A stretch of 40,273 bases of DNA from Actinomycetes bacterium (lineage in GTDB: Bacteria > Actinomycetota > Actinomycetes > Streptosporangiales > Streptosporangiaceae). The position numbers were made by a program, and so were the translations under genes. Position 1 is the stretch's first letter, and each line of letters begins with the position of its first letter. Location of the stretch: positions 1-40,273 of the forward strand of contig JAOPYO010000060.1 of NCBI GenBank assembly GCA_025964575.1, in the 5' to 3' direction. This document shows positions 31,922 through 40,261 of the stretch, in pieces. The notes beneath the pieces were generated by a model. The model made no database searches and was not told the DNA's origin. It was given only the letters and a program-made list of their open reading frames with translations.

Positions 31922-32530
31922 GCCAGCGGATCCGCGCAGGACCTGGTGGTCGATTCCTACGCTTACGACGACGGTGGTCGGCTGGCCTCGCACACCGACG
32001 CGATGGGCCGCACTCTCGCCTACACCTACTACGGCGACGACCTGCTCGCGCAGACCACCGCCACGGGCGTGAAACTCAACGGATCCACCACCGCCCGCGA
32101 CGTGGTGGTCGAGTCCGACTGCTACGACGGTGCCGGACACCTCACCTCGCAGGTCACCGGCGGCGGCAAGAACCGGGTCGACTACCTCTACGACGAGATC
32201 GGGAACCGGATCGCCCAGATCGTCGACCCCGACGGCGTCGCCCGCCGCACCGACTGCGAGCTCGACCCGGACAGCAACATCATCAAGACCACCCTCACCG
32301 ACGGCGCGACGGAACGCCAGGAGGTCACCTCCTACACGTTCGACTCGCTCCACCGGATGACCAAGAAGACGGTGGAAAACGGCGACGAAGACCTCACCAC
32401 CTCCTTGACCCTGAACCAGCTAGGCAACACACCTCCGTGGTAGACCTCTGCGGTAACGCCTCGGGCGCCACTGCCGCCGACTACACCAGCAATCTGCGCT
32501 ATGACGCGGCACGACGGCGGAGCCGGCACT
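31922..32530 (+). pseudogene. RHS-repeat protein fragment
   Basis: About 170 codons carry tandem YD/RHS repeats: DSYAYDDGGRLASHTDAMGR, YTYYGDDLLAQTTATG, ESDCYDGAGHLTSQVTG, DYLYDEIGNRIAQIVDPDGV, YTFDSLHRMTKKT. Intact RHS proteins have well over 1000 residues with export and toxin domains. Here a stop codon (TAA near 31916) precedes the repeats, and the frame ends at 32443. Another RHS-like piece (SGATAADYTSNLRYDAARRR) continues in a different frame to ~32530, so a frameshift or deletion has occurred. No promoter, start or C-terminal toxin tip remains. Confidence 0.75.
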
Positions 32531-32892
32531 CCACCGCCCATCACCGCGCTCAGCGACAACGCCAAGCCCACCAGCAGAGCCAGCGGCCGTGACCACGTAG
32601 ACCCGGCAATCCGCAACAAAGCGCGAGCGACCCGCAACGCCTCCGAGCATGACCACGAACAGTCCGCCGCTCACGTGGGAGGCCCCACAGCCCTTTCAGG
32701 GCTGGAAGATCTCTTACGTCGCGATGATCACGAGCAGAGTAGATAGATCATCGCGGGGATGTAAAGAGGAAATAGATTAACAGTCAGGGTTACCCGTTCC
32801 TCTGAGACAGGGCTGCGAAAAAGAACAACCTCCCAGGTTTACCGCCAACGAGATCTTGGGTAAGGCCCCTCAAACCCGCAGGAAGGAACTCC
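32531..32892. other. Intergenic stretch with hairpin and AT-rich promoter-like segment
   Basis: No convincing gene. A perfect 10-bp inverted repeat pairs 32720-32729 (CGCGATGATC) with 32746-32755 (GATCATCGCG) around a 16-base loop. It is followed by the most AT-rich ~80 bp in the neighbourhood (GTAAAGAGGAAATAGATTAAC), a likely promoter for the small gene at 32893. Confidence 0.45.
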
Positions 32893-33066
32893 ATGGGCGA
32901 GCTCTCCAGTACCATCCACCAGCGACTGTCCGAGGCCTATGACTCGATGCACACGGCCCACGCGGAAGGGGACGCCTTCCTCGCCGACGCCCACCAGGCC
33001 GAGATCGAGGACCTCCACCGCATCGCTGCCAACCACAACATCGACGCACCCCGTGGGGGCGGCTGA
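32893..33066 (+). CDS. Small conserved-looking actinobacterial protein (57 residues)
   Basis: The frame MGELSSTIHQRLSEAYDSMH / TAHAEGDAFLADAHQAEIED / LHRIAANHNIDAPRGGG is predicted to be two alpha helices. It has a strong GGAAGGA ribosome site seven bases upstream and good codon use. Many actinomycetes encode similar ~60-residue proteins with a SELS...YDRI..A...L..A...GDD......E.ED..RIA..H.I pattern, all of unknown function. The ATG at 32893 is the only sensible start. A 15-bp hairpin follows 18 bases after its stop. Confidence 0.7.
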   Translation: MGELSSTIHQRLSEAYDSMHTAHAEGDAFLADAHQAEIEDLHRIAANHNIDAPRGGG

Positions 33067-33084
33067 CCCACCTCACCCTTCCGT

Positions 33085-33119
33085 GATCGGCCAAGTGGCA
33101 CGCGGCCACTTGGCCGATC
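33085..33119. terminator. 15-bp hairpin between convergent genes
   Basis: GATCGGCCAAGTGGC (33085-33099) pairs perfectly with 33105-33119 around a five-base loop (ACGCG). It sits between the small-protein stop (33066) and the IMPase stop (33173) and should terminate both. Confidence 0.8.
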
Positions 33120-33172
33120 GTGGATGGGTCTTGTCACGTTGAGCTGGGCCGAGTTGCTTCACTGACCCCGGT

Positions 33173-33985
33173 TCACGAGTCACGGGCCGGATCGAGCGGG
33201 GCCAGCAGATCATGCAGGGCCTCGAACAGCGCAGGTGCCGCGGCGATCGTGAACTCCGGGCCCGCCGGCGCTCCGTTGAGGCCGCCTACCTGCCCGCCGG
33301 CCTCCTCTACGATCAGTGAGCCGGCCGCGATGTCCCAGGCCTGCACGCCGCGCTCGTAGTAGGCGTCGACCCGGCCGGCCGCCAGCGAGCACATGTCCAC
33401 GCAGCACGATCCGCCACGCCGGATGTCCCGCACCCTCGGCAGCACGTGGGTGAGCACCTGCGCCTGGCGTGCCCGGCGCTCGCTGGAATAGCCGAACCCG
33501 GTGGCGACCAGGGCCGTGTCCAGGGAGACCCCGGTGTTGCAGCGCAACTCCCGTACGCCCTGATCGGTGTGCAGCCGGGCGCCGCCACCCCGCCGGGCGG
33601 TGTAGGTCTCACCACGGCGCGGCATGACGATCGCCCCCGCGACGGTCTCACCATCGACCTCGGCGGCAATGCTGACCGCCCAGTCCGGCAGGTCGTAGAG
33701 GTAGTTGACCGTGCCGTCGATCGGGTCGATGATCCACCGGACCCCGCTGCTGCCCGTGCTGGACCCGCCCTCCTCGCCCAGGAAGGCGTCACGAGGGCGT
33801 ACGGCTTCGATCCGCTCGATGATGAGCCGTTCGGCGGCCTGGTCCATCTGGGTCACCACGTCTGTGGGACTGGACTTGGTGTGGACGACGGCGGGACCCT
33901 CCACCGGACGCTTGTCGACCAGCATCCGGCCGGCCTCCCCCGCCGTCGTGACCGCCAGTTCCAGCAGTTCCTCGGCCAAGCTCAC
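33173..33985 (-). CDS. Inositol monophosphatase family protein
   Basis: A 270-residue Mg2+-dependent sugar/nucleotide phosphatase-fold protein. Metal-ligand motifs are complete: FLGEEGG (Glu-Glu), WIIDPIDGTVNYLY (D-P-x-D-G-T), and AWDIAAGSLIVEEAGG (W-D-x-A-AG). The family includes inositol-1-phosphatase, histidinol-phosphatase (HisN-type) and CysQ; the exact substrate cannot be told. The GTG at 33985 (SLAEELLELAVTTAG) is preferred to an ATG at 34018, because GAGGGGG stands ~10 bases upstream and the longer form would read into the palindrome. The start lies 21 bases from that palindrome, which separates it from ferrochelatase on the same strand. Confidence 0.93.
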   Translation of the reverse strand: MSLAEELLELAVTTAGEAGRMLVDKRPVEGPAVVHTKSSPTDVVTQMDQAAERLIIERIEAVRPRDAFLGEEGGSSTGSSGVRWIIDPIDGTVNYLYDLPDWAVSIAAEVDGETVAGAIVMPRRGETYTARRGGGARLHTDQGVRELRCNTGVSLDTALVATGFGYSSERRARQAQVLTHVLPRVRDIRRGGSCCVDMCSLAAGRVDAYYERGVQAWDIAAGSLIVEEAGGQVGGLNGAPAGPEFTIAAAPALFEALHDLLAPLDPARDS

Positions 33986-34005
33986 GTGGTTCCCCCTCTG
34001 AATCT

Positions 34006-34054
34006 CCTTGGTGATCATGCACTCGATCGACGATCGAGTGCATGATCACCAAGG
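34006..34054. terminator. 49-bp near-perfect palindrome overlapping the ferrochelatase stop
   Basis: Two 24-bp arms (34006-34029 and 34031-34054) are exact inverted copies around a single central A. The arms begin CCTTGGTGATCATGCACTCG. The ferrochelatase stop codon lies inside the left arm, so the last dozen codons are palindrome sequence. It is a plausible terminator between hemH and the IMPase gene. The sequence resembles the hairpins at 3699 and 21799. Confidence 0.75.
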
Positions 34055-35034
34055 GATGGACGGCAGCACTCGGACGAGCACAGGTCGGGTCCGGGGCCGA
34101 GCCTCCCGAGGGTCGCGCGGTCCGCCGCCGACCGCTCCAGCAGGAGTGCGCGGACCATCGCCACGAAACGAGGATGCGTGCCGGGGGTGGCGGCCCGTTC
34201 GACGGTCATACCCAGCCGCGCGGCGAGTTCCGCGGCCTCCACGTCGAGGTCGTACTTGACCTCCAGGTGGTCCGACACGAAGCCGATGGGCACGATCACC
34301 GCGGCCTGGACACCCTCACTGTGCAGCTTCTCCAGGTGGTCGCAGATGTCGGGCTCCAGCCAGGGCTGAGCTGGTGATCCACTGCGGCTCTGGTAGACGA
34401 GCGCCCATGGGTTGTCCGGCGCCACGCGGGCGCGTACGACCTCGGCGAGATCGGTGAGTTCGGCGACGTAGCGCTCGCGGCCCGGCTGGGACAACGGCAC
34501 GCTGTGCGCGGTGAACACCAGATGGGCACCCTCGGGAACCTTCGCGAGCGCGGCCCGGGTGCTCTCGATGAACGGCATCACGAAGCCCGGGTGGTTGTAG
34601 TAGATCCGCAGCTTGTCGATGTCCGGAGCGTCCGGAACCTCGGCGCGGGCGCGATCGAGGTCGTCGAGATACTGGCGGCAGCAGGAGTAGCCGCTGTAGG
34701 CGGAGGTGACGAAGGCCGCGGCGCGGTGCACCCCGTCGGCGGCCATCTGCCGCACTGTGTCGGCGAGGTAGGGCTGCCAGTTGCGGTTGCCCCAGTAGAC
34801 CGGCAGGTCCAGGCCGGCGGCGGCCAGGTCGGCCTCGATCGCGGCCTTGAGCTCCCGGCACTGCTGGTTGATCGGGCTGACCCCGCCGAAGCGGTGATAG
34901 TGCTCCGCCACCCGCTCGAGGCGCTCTCGCGGGATGTTCCGGCCCCTGGTCACGTTCTCCAGGAACGGGATCACCTCGTCGGGCCCCTCCGGTCCCCCGA
35001 AGGACACGAGCAGCAGAGCGTCATAAGACGTCAT
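34015..35034 (-). CDS. hemH: Ferrochelatase (coproporphyrin-type, [2Fe-2S])
   Basis: A 339-residue enzyme inserting Fe2+ into the porphyrin; in actinobacteria the substrate is coproporphyrin III (gene also called cpfC). The text LLLVSFGGPEGPDEV, VTSAYSGYSCCRQYLDDL, VFTAHSVPL (catalytic His) and VPIGFVSDHLEVKYDLD (catalytic Glu) is typical. Cysteines in YSCCRQ and in C-terminal LCSSECCRPS match the four-Cys [2Fe-2S] site of the M. tuberculosis enzyme. The last ~12 residues after CRPS come from a palindrome, suggesting a late C-terminal extension. The ATG 35034 has GGGAGG directly upstream; a longer frame from 35205 is unlikely. Confidence 0.95.
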   Translation of the reverse strand: MTSYDALLLVSFGGPEGPDEVIPFLENVTRGRNIPRERLERVAEHYHRFGGVSPINQQCRELKAAIEADLAAAGLDLPVYWGNRNWQPYLADTVRQMAADGVHRAAAFVTSAYSGYSCCRQYLDDLDRARAEVPDAPDIDKLRIYYNHPGFVMPFIESTRAALAKVPEGAHLVFTAHSVPLSQPGRERYVAELTDLAEVVRARVAPDNPWALVYQSRSGSPAQPWLEPDICDHLEKLHSEGVQAAVIVPIGFVSDHLEVKYDLDVEAAELAARLGMTVERAATPGTHPRFVAMVRALLLERSAADRATLGRLGPGPDLCSSECCRPSLGDHALDRRSSA

Positions 35035-35086
35035 GCCTCCCATCCAACCAGCCAGGGGGACCCGGTCGGGCGGCGGTGCCTGGACT

Positions 35087-36316
35087 TTAGGAGTATGTCC
35101 TCGCGTAGGCCTTGGCGAGGTTGAGGACCTTCTGGACATACCAGTCGGCGTGGTTGTAGCGGAAGATCGCGTTGTAGAGGTGCTTGCCACCACCGCCCGC
35201 CCCATTGGCGCACAGGTACTTCGCGGCGCCGGGCACCGCGTCGTAGGGGTTCATGATGTCGGCCTTGCCGTCCCCGTCGCCGTCCACGCCGTACGTCTTC
35301 CAGGTGGCCGGCATGAACTGCATGGGCCCGAGGGCGCCCGCGCTGGACGGTCCCGCGTTGCGGCCGTGGTCGCTCTCGATCTGCCCGATCGCGGCCAGCA
35401 CCGTCCAGGACAGGCCAGGGCAGGTGGTGGCGGCCTTCTTGTACAGGTCCAGGTAGCTGCCGGACCGGCCGGTCACCTGGTTCTTCTTCTCATGCAGGTT
35501 CCGCACCTCAGCCCCCGCACCGAGGATCTTCTTCAGGCCCGACGAGAGCTTCTTCGGGTCCGCACCCGGTGCGTTGACCAGCACCGCCAGACGGGGGATG
35601 AGCTGGAGGGCATCACCGGTCTTGAGGCTGACCAGCATGTCGATGCCGGGCAGGCCGAGTGGACCGGCTCCGCCCATCGTCACCGTGGGCACGGTCTTGC
35701 CCACGATCGAATACCCGAAGCCGCCGCGCAGGCCCATGGTCTCCATGGCGGTCTCGGACACGATGAACTTGTCACTCGCCAGCGCGGTCCACAGCTCCTC
35801 GTTCTTGGCGGTGCCGGGCGGGGTCCAGGATCTGAAGATCGACGGGTCGACAGCGAAAGTGTTGATCTGGCGGCCCTGCAGCTGGACGGCGGCGGCATCA
35901 ACGGCGATCACGTCCTGCACCTGCTTCAGCTTCCGGATCCGGCCGATCTGCACGGAGGAGACCGATCTGGCCGCCACGGCGAGCACGTCGGGCGGCACGA
36001 CCCGGCGCAACGGCGCGATCTGGTTTCCCTGCGCCACGTTCGTGACGTGCCCAGGTGCCGACGGCGGCGATGCCGTCTGCGTCTTCGGAGGGGCGCTGTT
36101 CAGCGCGGCGATCACACCGCCCGTCGCGGCCGCGGCCGCGACGACCGCGATCCCCGCCACGACAAGCGCCAGCGCCCGGCGTCCGGGCGGTCCATCGACC
36201 CGCTCTCGGGCCGGGACCCGCACGATCCCAGGTTCGGCGGAGCCATCCGGCTCCACAGCGTCTGCGAGGTCGGATGACGCGTCGGTCGTACCGGAGTCAC
36301 GCGGTGAGCGGGTCAC
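35087..36316 (-). CDS. Membrane-anchored lytic transglycosylase (SLT/MltB-like)
   Basis: A 409-residue protein. A polar N-tail is followed by a membrane helix (~45-68, RALALVVAGIAVVAAAAATGGVIAAL), a long extracytoplasmic region (~90-285) of uncertain fold, and a C-terminal transglycosylase domain. The domain has the catalytic Glu in AIGQIESDHGRNAGPSSAGALG, then GPMQFMPATWKTYGVDGDGDG and a terminal YNHADWYVQKVLNLAKAY. It cleaves peptidoglycan between MurNAc and GlcNAc during growth or division. The start is GTG at 36316 with GGAAG upstream. It diverges from the MFS gene across 134 bp containing a TGTAACGTAATC stretch that may belong to the promoter. Confidence 0.9.
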   Translation of the reverse strand: MTRSPRDSGTTDASSDLADAVEPDGSAEPGIVRVPARERVDGPPGRRALALVVAGIAVVAAAAATGGVIAALNSAPPKTQTASPPSAPGHVTNVAQGNQIAPLRRVVPPDVLAVAARSVSSVQIGRIRKLKQVQDVIAVDAAAVQLQGRQINTFAVDPSIFRSWTPPGTAKNEELWTALASDKFIVSETAMETMGLRGGFGYSIVGKTVPTVTMGGAGPLGLPGIDMLVSLKTGDALQLIPRLAVLVNAPGADPKKLSSGLKKILGAGAEVRNLHEKKNQVTGRSGSYLDLYKKAATTCPGLSWTVLAAIGQIESDHGRNAGPSSAGALGPMQFMPATWKTYGVDGDGDGKADIMNPYDAVPGAAKYLCANGAGGGGKHLYNAIFRYNHADWYVQKVLNLAKAYARTYS

Positions 36317-36450
36317 GGCTACTTCCAGAGTCGGGCCGGGGGCTGGTCAGCGGATATCAGGTTGTTTCCCCTGTGTAACGTAATCAGCGCATCAGGGGTA
36401 GATGGCGGGGAGCACGATGCTGCCCCCGTTGAGGGGGTCGGAGAGAACAC

Positions 36451-37647
36451 GTGGCCAATCCATATCGGCAACTGCTCTCCGTTCCGGGCGCCAGGGTCTT
36501 CGTGGCCGCAGGGTTCGTCGGCCGGATGTCGATGTCCATGATCGGTATCGGCATCGTGCTGATGGTGTCCGCGGTCACCGGATCGTACGGTATCGCCGGT
36601 GGTGTGTCGGCGACCTGCGCGCTGGCCTACGCGGCCGGCTCACCCGTCGTTGGACGGCTGGCCGACCGGTACGGGCAGGATCGGGTGCTGCCGCCGCTGG
36701 TGCTCGCCAACGCGGTGAGCATGACGACGCTGGTCCTGTGTGCGACACCGCACACCCCGGCCTGGGCCTTCTTCCTCGCGGCCGCGGCGGCCGGCGCGAC
36801 CTCTCCCTCCCTGGGAGCGATGGTCCGCGCCCGCTGGAGCCACTTGCTGACCGGGACCGGCGGGGGTCTGAACACCGCCTTCGCCTTCGAGTCCGTCGCG
36901 GATGAGCTGATCTTCGTGACCGGCCCGATGATCGTCACTCTGCTGGCGACGCAGGTCCATCCGGCCGGCGGGGTCGCCGCGGCCGGGCTGTTCACCTTGG
37001 TCGGGGCCCTCACGCTGGCCACCCAGCGTCGGACGCAGCCGCCACCGCGCCCGCGGGAGGACGGCCAGACCGGCAGCGCGATCACCAATCGTGCCCTGAT
37101 GGTGTTGTGCGGCGTCTACCTGCTGATGGGGTCGGTCTTCGGGGCGATCGACGTGAGCGCGATCGCCTTCGCTCAGGAGCAGGGGCACAGGAGCCTCGCC
37201 GGGGCGCTGCTCGGCTGCTACGCGCTCGGCAGCGCCACCGGCGGACTCTGGTACGGCGCGCGCAACTGGCGCACTCGCCTCGATCGGCGCTTCCGCCGCA
37301 GCCTGGCCTTGTTGGTGATCGGTCTGGTCCCGATCACCCTGATCCACAATCTCTGGATCATGATGGCCGTGATCTTCTTCTGTGGGCTGGCCATCTCCCC
37401 CACTCTGATCGCCGGATTCAGCCTGGTCGAACGGCTCGTACCCGCTCGCCAGCTCACCGAGGGGCTCACCTGGGTGTCCACCTTCATCGGGATCGGCGTC
37501 GCCGTCGGAGCCTCGGTCGCGGGCCGCCTCGTGGACGCGTACGGCTCTGCTGGAGCGTTCCTTTTCCCCGTCTGCGCCGGCATCGCCGCGGTGGTCGTCG
37601 GCCTCCTCGGGGCATCACAATTTGGTGAACATGAATTTTCCTCATGA
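36451..37647 (+). CDS. Major facilitator superfamily transporter
   Basis: A 398-residue protein with about twelve hydrophobic helices and a central charged loop near residue 190-205 (RRTQPPPRPREDGQTG). The GRLADRYGQDRVL text between helices 2 and 3 is the MFS motif A signature (G-x-L-x-D-R-x-G-x-x). A C-terminal-half motif (YGARNWRTRLDRRFRR) recurs. Probably an efflux-type carrier; the substrate is unknown. The start is GTG at 36451, with GGAG ~10 bases before. The ALO oxidase follows 23 bp later in the same direction. Confidence 0.9.
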   Translation: MANPYRQLLSVPGARVFVAAGFVGRMSMSMIGIGIVLMVSAVTGSYGIAGGVSATCALAYAAGSPVVGRLADRYGQDRVLPPLVLANAVSMTTLVLCATPHTPAWAFFLAAAAAGATSPSLGAMVRARWSHLLTGTGGGLNTAFAFESVADELIFVTGPMIVTLLATQVHPAGGVAAAGLFTLVGALTLATQRRTQPPPRPREDGQTGSAITNRALMVLCGVYLLMGSVFGAIDVSAIAFAQEQGHRSLAGALLGCYALGSATGGLWYGARNWRTRLDRRFRRSLALLVIGLVPITLIHNLWIMMAVIFFCGLAISPTLIAGFSLVERLVPARQLTEGLTWVSTFIGIGVAVGASVAGRLVDAYGSAGAFLFPVCAGIAAVVVGLLGASQFGEHEFSS

Positions 37648-37670
37648 ATACCAACACGTAGAGTCAGAAC

Positions 37671-38981
37671 ATGTCCCCCACGAACCCCCAAATGTGGCGC
37701 AATTGGGCCGGCAACCAGCAGGCCAGCGCCCAGCGTGTCGTCACGCCCCGGTCGACCGATGAGGTCGCTTCAGCCGTCCGTCAGGCGGCCGAGGACGGCC
37801 TCACCGTCCGGATGACCGGCACGGGCCACTCCTTCACCGGCGCGGCTCTGACCGACGGCGTACGGCTCGCGCCGGGCGGTCTGACGGGTGTCCGTTCCAT
37901 CGACACCGCCTCCCGGCTGGTCACGGTCGAGGCGGGTCTTCCCCTGCACCGGTTCAACACGCTGCTGGACGAACACGGTCTCGCGCTGGCCAACATGGGC
38001 GACATCCAGGAGCAGACCGTCTCCGGTGCCCTGCAGACCGCCACCCACGGCACCGGCCGGGACGCCGCCGGGCTGGTCTCCCAGGTCGCCGGGCTGGAGC
38101 TGGTGCTCTCCGATGGCAGTGTGGTGACCTGCTCCCGTGACGAACGGCCGGAGCTGTTCGACGCCGCCCGCGCGGGGCTGGGCGCGCTCGGGGTGATCAC
38201 CGCGATCACCTGGCAGACCGTGCCGGCCTTCCTCCTGCACGCGCAGGAGGAGCCGATGCGGTGGGACGAGGTGCTGTCCCGGCTGGACGAGATGGCGACC
38301 GAGAACGAGCACTTCGAGTTCTACTGGTTCCCGCACACCGAGGGCTGCCTGACCAAGCGCAACAACCGCTCAGAGGGACCCCCTGACCCGCTTCCCAGGT
38401 TCAAGCACTGGCTGGACGACCAGTTCCTGTCCAACACGGTGTTCGACGGGATCAATCGCATCACCCGCCGGTTCCCCGGCATCGTGCCGACCGTGAACGG
38501 CATCTCCGCCAAGGCGCTGGGCGCCCGCACCTACACCGACACCTCGTACAAGGTCTTCACCAGCCCGCGGACGGTGCGCTTCAAGGAGCAGGAGTTCGCC
38601 GTCCCGCGCGAGCACCTGATCCCCGCGCTCCAGGAACTGCGCTCGCTGTTCGCCAGGAAGGACTGGCAGATCAGCTTCCCGATCGAGGTCCGGCTGCTTC
38701 CGCCCGAGGACGCCTGGCTGTCGATGGCCCACGGCCGCGACAGCGCGTTCATCGCCGTCCACGTCTACCACCAGAACCCGCACGACGAATACTTCCGTGG
38801 GGTCGAGGAACTCATGACCGAGGTGGGCGGCCGTCCGCACTGGGGCAAAATGCACACCCGCGACGCGTCCTACCTGGAGACCGTCTACCCGAAGTTCAAC
38901 GACTTCCAGGCCCTCAGGGACGAGCTGGACCCCGACCGGAGGTTCGCCAACCCCTACACCACCCGGGTCTTCGGGACGTAA
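37671..38981 (+). CDS. FAD-dependent sugar-lactone oxidase (ALO/L-gulonolactone oxidase family)
   Basis: A 436-residue oxidase. The N-terminal FAD domain of the PCMH fold shows VRMTGTGHSFTGAALTDGVRL (His possibly covalently linked to FAD), GDIQEQTVSGALQTATHGTG, and LGALGVITAITWQTVP. The C-terminal ALO domain includes VEELMTEVGGRPHWGKMHT and ends in FRDELDPDRRF-like text (RDELDPDRRFANPYTTRVFGT). Family members oxidise aldonolactones or alditols (D-arabinono-1,4-lactone, L-gulono-1,4-lactone, xylitol) with O2 or an acceptor. Physiological use in actinomycetes is uncertain. The ATG 37671 lacks a strong ribosome site, so a coupled read from the MFS gene may help. Confidence 0.92.
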   Translation: MSPTNPQMWRNWAGNQQASAQRVVTPRSTDEVASAVRQAAEDGLTVRMTGTGHSFTGAALTDGVRLAPGGLTGVRSIDTASRLVTVEAGLPLHRFNTLLDEHGLALANMGDIQEQTVSGALQTATHGTGRDAAGLVSQVAGLELVLSDGSVVTCSRDERPELFDAARAGLGALGVITAITWQTVPAFLLHAQEEPMRWDEVLSRLDEMATENEHFEFYWFPHTEGCLTKRNNRSEGPPDPLPRFKHWLDDQFLSNTVFDGINRITRRFPGIVPTVNGISAKALGARTYTDTSYKVFTSPRTVRFKEQEFAVPREHLIPALQELRSLFARKDWQISFPIEVRLLPPEDAWLSMAHGRDSAFIAVHVYHQNPHDEYFRGVEELMTEVGGRPHWGKMHTRDASYLETVYPKFNDFQALRDELDPDRRFANPYTTRVFGT

Positions 38982-38986
38982 AATTT

Positions 38987-39769
38987 TCAGCTGGCGGGGC
39001 GGCCGGAACCGGGTGGGCCGGCGAAGGCTTGGGCTATGTCCAGCCACGTGTCCGGCTCCGGGCCGTCCACCGTCAGGGCCAGGTCCGCTCGGTTGCGGCG
39101 CTGGGTCACCAGGAGGCAGAAGTCCAGTGCGGGGCCGGTCACGGTCTGGGCGGCGTCCGCCGGGCCCCAGGCCCATTCCTGTCCGTCGGGGGCGGTGAGC
39201 ACGACTCGGAACTCCGTCTCCGGCGGGGTCAGTCCGTGGCCGCGGAAGGCGAAGTCGCGGGTCCGTACGCCGATGTGGGCGACATGCCGCAACCGCGCCG
39301 CCGGCACCCGCTCAGCGCCGAGGGCGTCGGCGACGTCCTGACCGTGCGCCCAGGTCTCCATGAGCCGCGCGGTGACCATCGACGCCACGCTCATGGACGG
39401 CCCGAACCATGGCACCTTTGTCCCGGCGGGCAGCGCCGCCAGCGCGTCGACCATGCGACGGCGCCCGGACCGCCAGCGTGCCAGCAGCACCGCCGGCTCT
39501 TCCGCCGCGCCGTCGACGGCGCCCCGCTCGACGTAACCCCCAGGATCCGCCAACGCCTCCTTGAGCAGCCCGTCGAAGGCCCCCGCGTCGGTGGCCGCGA
39601 CGATCGCCTGCTCGTCCGTCCACGCCAGATGAGCGATCTGGTGGGCGATCGTCCAACCCTCGGCGGGGGTGGCCGTGGCCCAGCCGGCGGCCGGCAGCCC
39701 GGCCACCAGCGCGTCCAAATCATCTCCCTCGGCCCGCAGGTCCGCGAGCATCCCGTCAATGTCGATCAT
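38987..39769 (-). CDS. TIGR03084-type DinB-fold/mycothiol-dependent maleylpyruvate isomerase-like protein
   Basis: A 260-residue protein. The N-terminal DinB four-helix bundle carries metal-ligand His positions (WTIAHQIAHLAWTDE and METWAHGQDVADALG), and the C-terminal SCP2-like part contains FRVVLTAPDGQEWAWGPADAAQTVTGPALDFCLLVTQRRNRADLALTVDGPEPDTWLDIAQAFAGPPG in short segments. The TIGR03084 subgroup is annotated as a metal-binding protein without known substrate; many DinB members in actinobacteria work with mycothiol. The start is ATG 39769 with GAGG ~13 bases upstream. It converges with the ALO gene, leaving only five bases between the stops. Confidence 0.85.
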   Translation of the reverse strand: MIDIDGMLADLRAEGDDLDALVAGLPAAGWATATPAEGWTIAHQIAHLAWTDEQAIVAATDAGAFDGLLKEALADPGGYVERGAVDGAAEEPAVLLARWRSGRRRMVDALAALPAGTKVPWFGPSMSVASMVTARLMETWAHGQDVADALGAERVPAARLRHVAHIGVRTRDFAFRGHGLTPPETEFRVVLTAPDGQEWAWGPADAAQTVTGPALDFCLLVTQRRNRADLALTVDGPEPDTWLDIAQAFAGPPGSGRPAS

Positions 39770-39806
39770 CGTGCCATGGTCCTCTCTGTCAAAGCCTTCA
39801 CCACGG

Positions 39807-39930
39807 TCAGGGGAAGACCAGCACCGGCTTGACCGCGTCGCCGTGGTGCCCGGCGGCATAGTCGGCCTGGCCGTTGGGCGTCCGCAGGCCATGGTCGGGT
39901 CTCGCCGGGCTGCCCCGACGAACGTTGTAA
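39807..39930 (-). pseudogene. Possible C-terminal fragment of a zinc alcohol dehydrogenase
   Basis: The frame ending at 39807-39809 reads ...DHGLRTPNGQADYAAGHHGD / AVKPVLVFP and stops. A short acidic-basic helix followed by V-KPV-V-P is what the tail of medium-chain dehydrogenases looks like. No upstream catalytic or Rossmann domain exists in any frame, so if real it is a remnant. Evidence is thin. Confidence 0.2.
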
Positions 39931-39934
39931 CTGA

Positions 39935-40261
39935 TTACTTATCAGTGCCGACCTTCGTAGCGGAATGGCAGGTACCAGAGTCCCCTCGGTCTCTCCGGGT
40001 GTTCCAGCCGCTCAACACGACTCTGGTCACGAAGGGCCCGCGGTGGCACTCTGGGCAAAAGGATCCGCAAGAATCCGGCACGCGGAGCCCACCAGCGGCC
40101 CCGGGCAGGCAAGCTGTGCAGATGGGAGGACGCTCTCGGGGTCTCCGATGATCGAGAGCGGCGATGTTCGGACATGCCGGGTACGGTGCTGGCAGCGGGC
40201 GTGTCGTAAAGAGAGACTCGGGGATCCGGGGGAAGGGCACGCATGCGCCCCGAGCCGTCAT
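39935..40261 (-). CDS. Questionable ORF with two CxxC knuckles
   Basis: A 108-residue frame at the right edge carries ICTACLPGAAGGLRVPDSCG / SFCPECHRGPFVTRVVLSGW, where CTAC and CPEC are spaced as in small zinc ribbons. Third-position GC is clearly lower than in neighbouring genes, and no homologous family comes to mind. It may be a real acquired small protein or a chance frame in an AT-richer intergenic region. The remaining 39931-40273 sequence shows no other feature. Confidence 0.3.
   Translation of the reverse strand: MTARGACVPFPRIPESLFTTRPLPAPYPACPNIAALDHRRPRERPPICTACLPGAAGGLRVPDSCGSFCPECHRGPFVTRVVLSGWNTRRDRGDSGTCHSATKVGTDK

Noticed and set aside
32332..32637. Minus-strand frame with a signal-peptide-like start opposite the RHS fragment
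   Set aside because: The hydrophobic stretch is the complement of Ser/Ala-rich degenerate RHS DNA. No ribosome site, and the rest reads as antisense.
36317..36450. c-di-AMP (ydaO-type) riboswitch before the lytic transglycosylase
   Set aside because: Such elements precede some actinobacterial cell-wall hydrolase genes, but this region is too short and lacks the paired stems.
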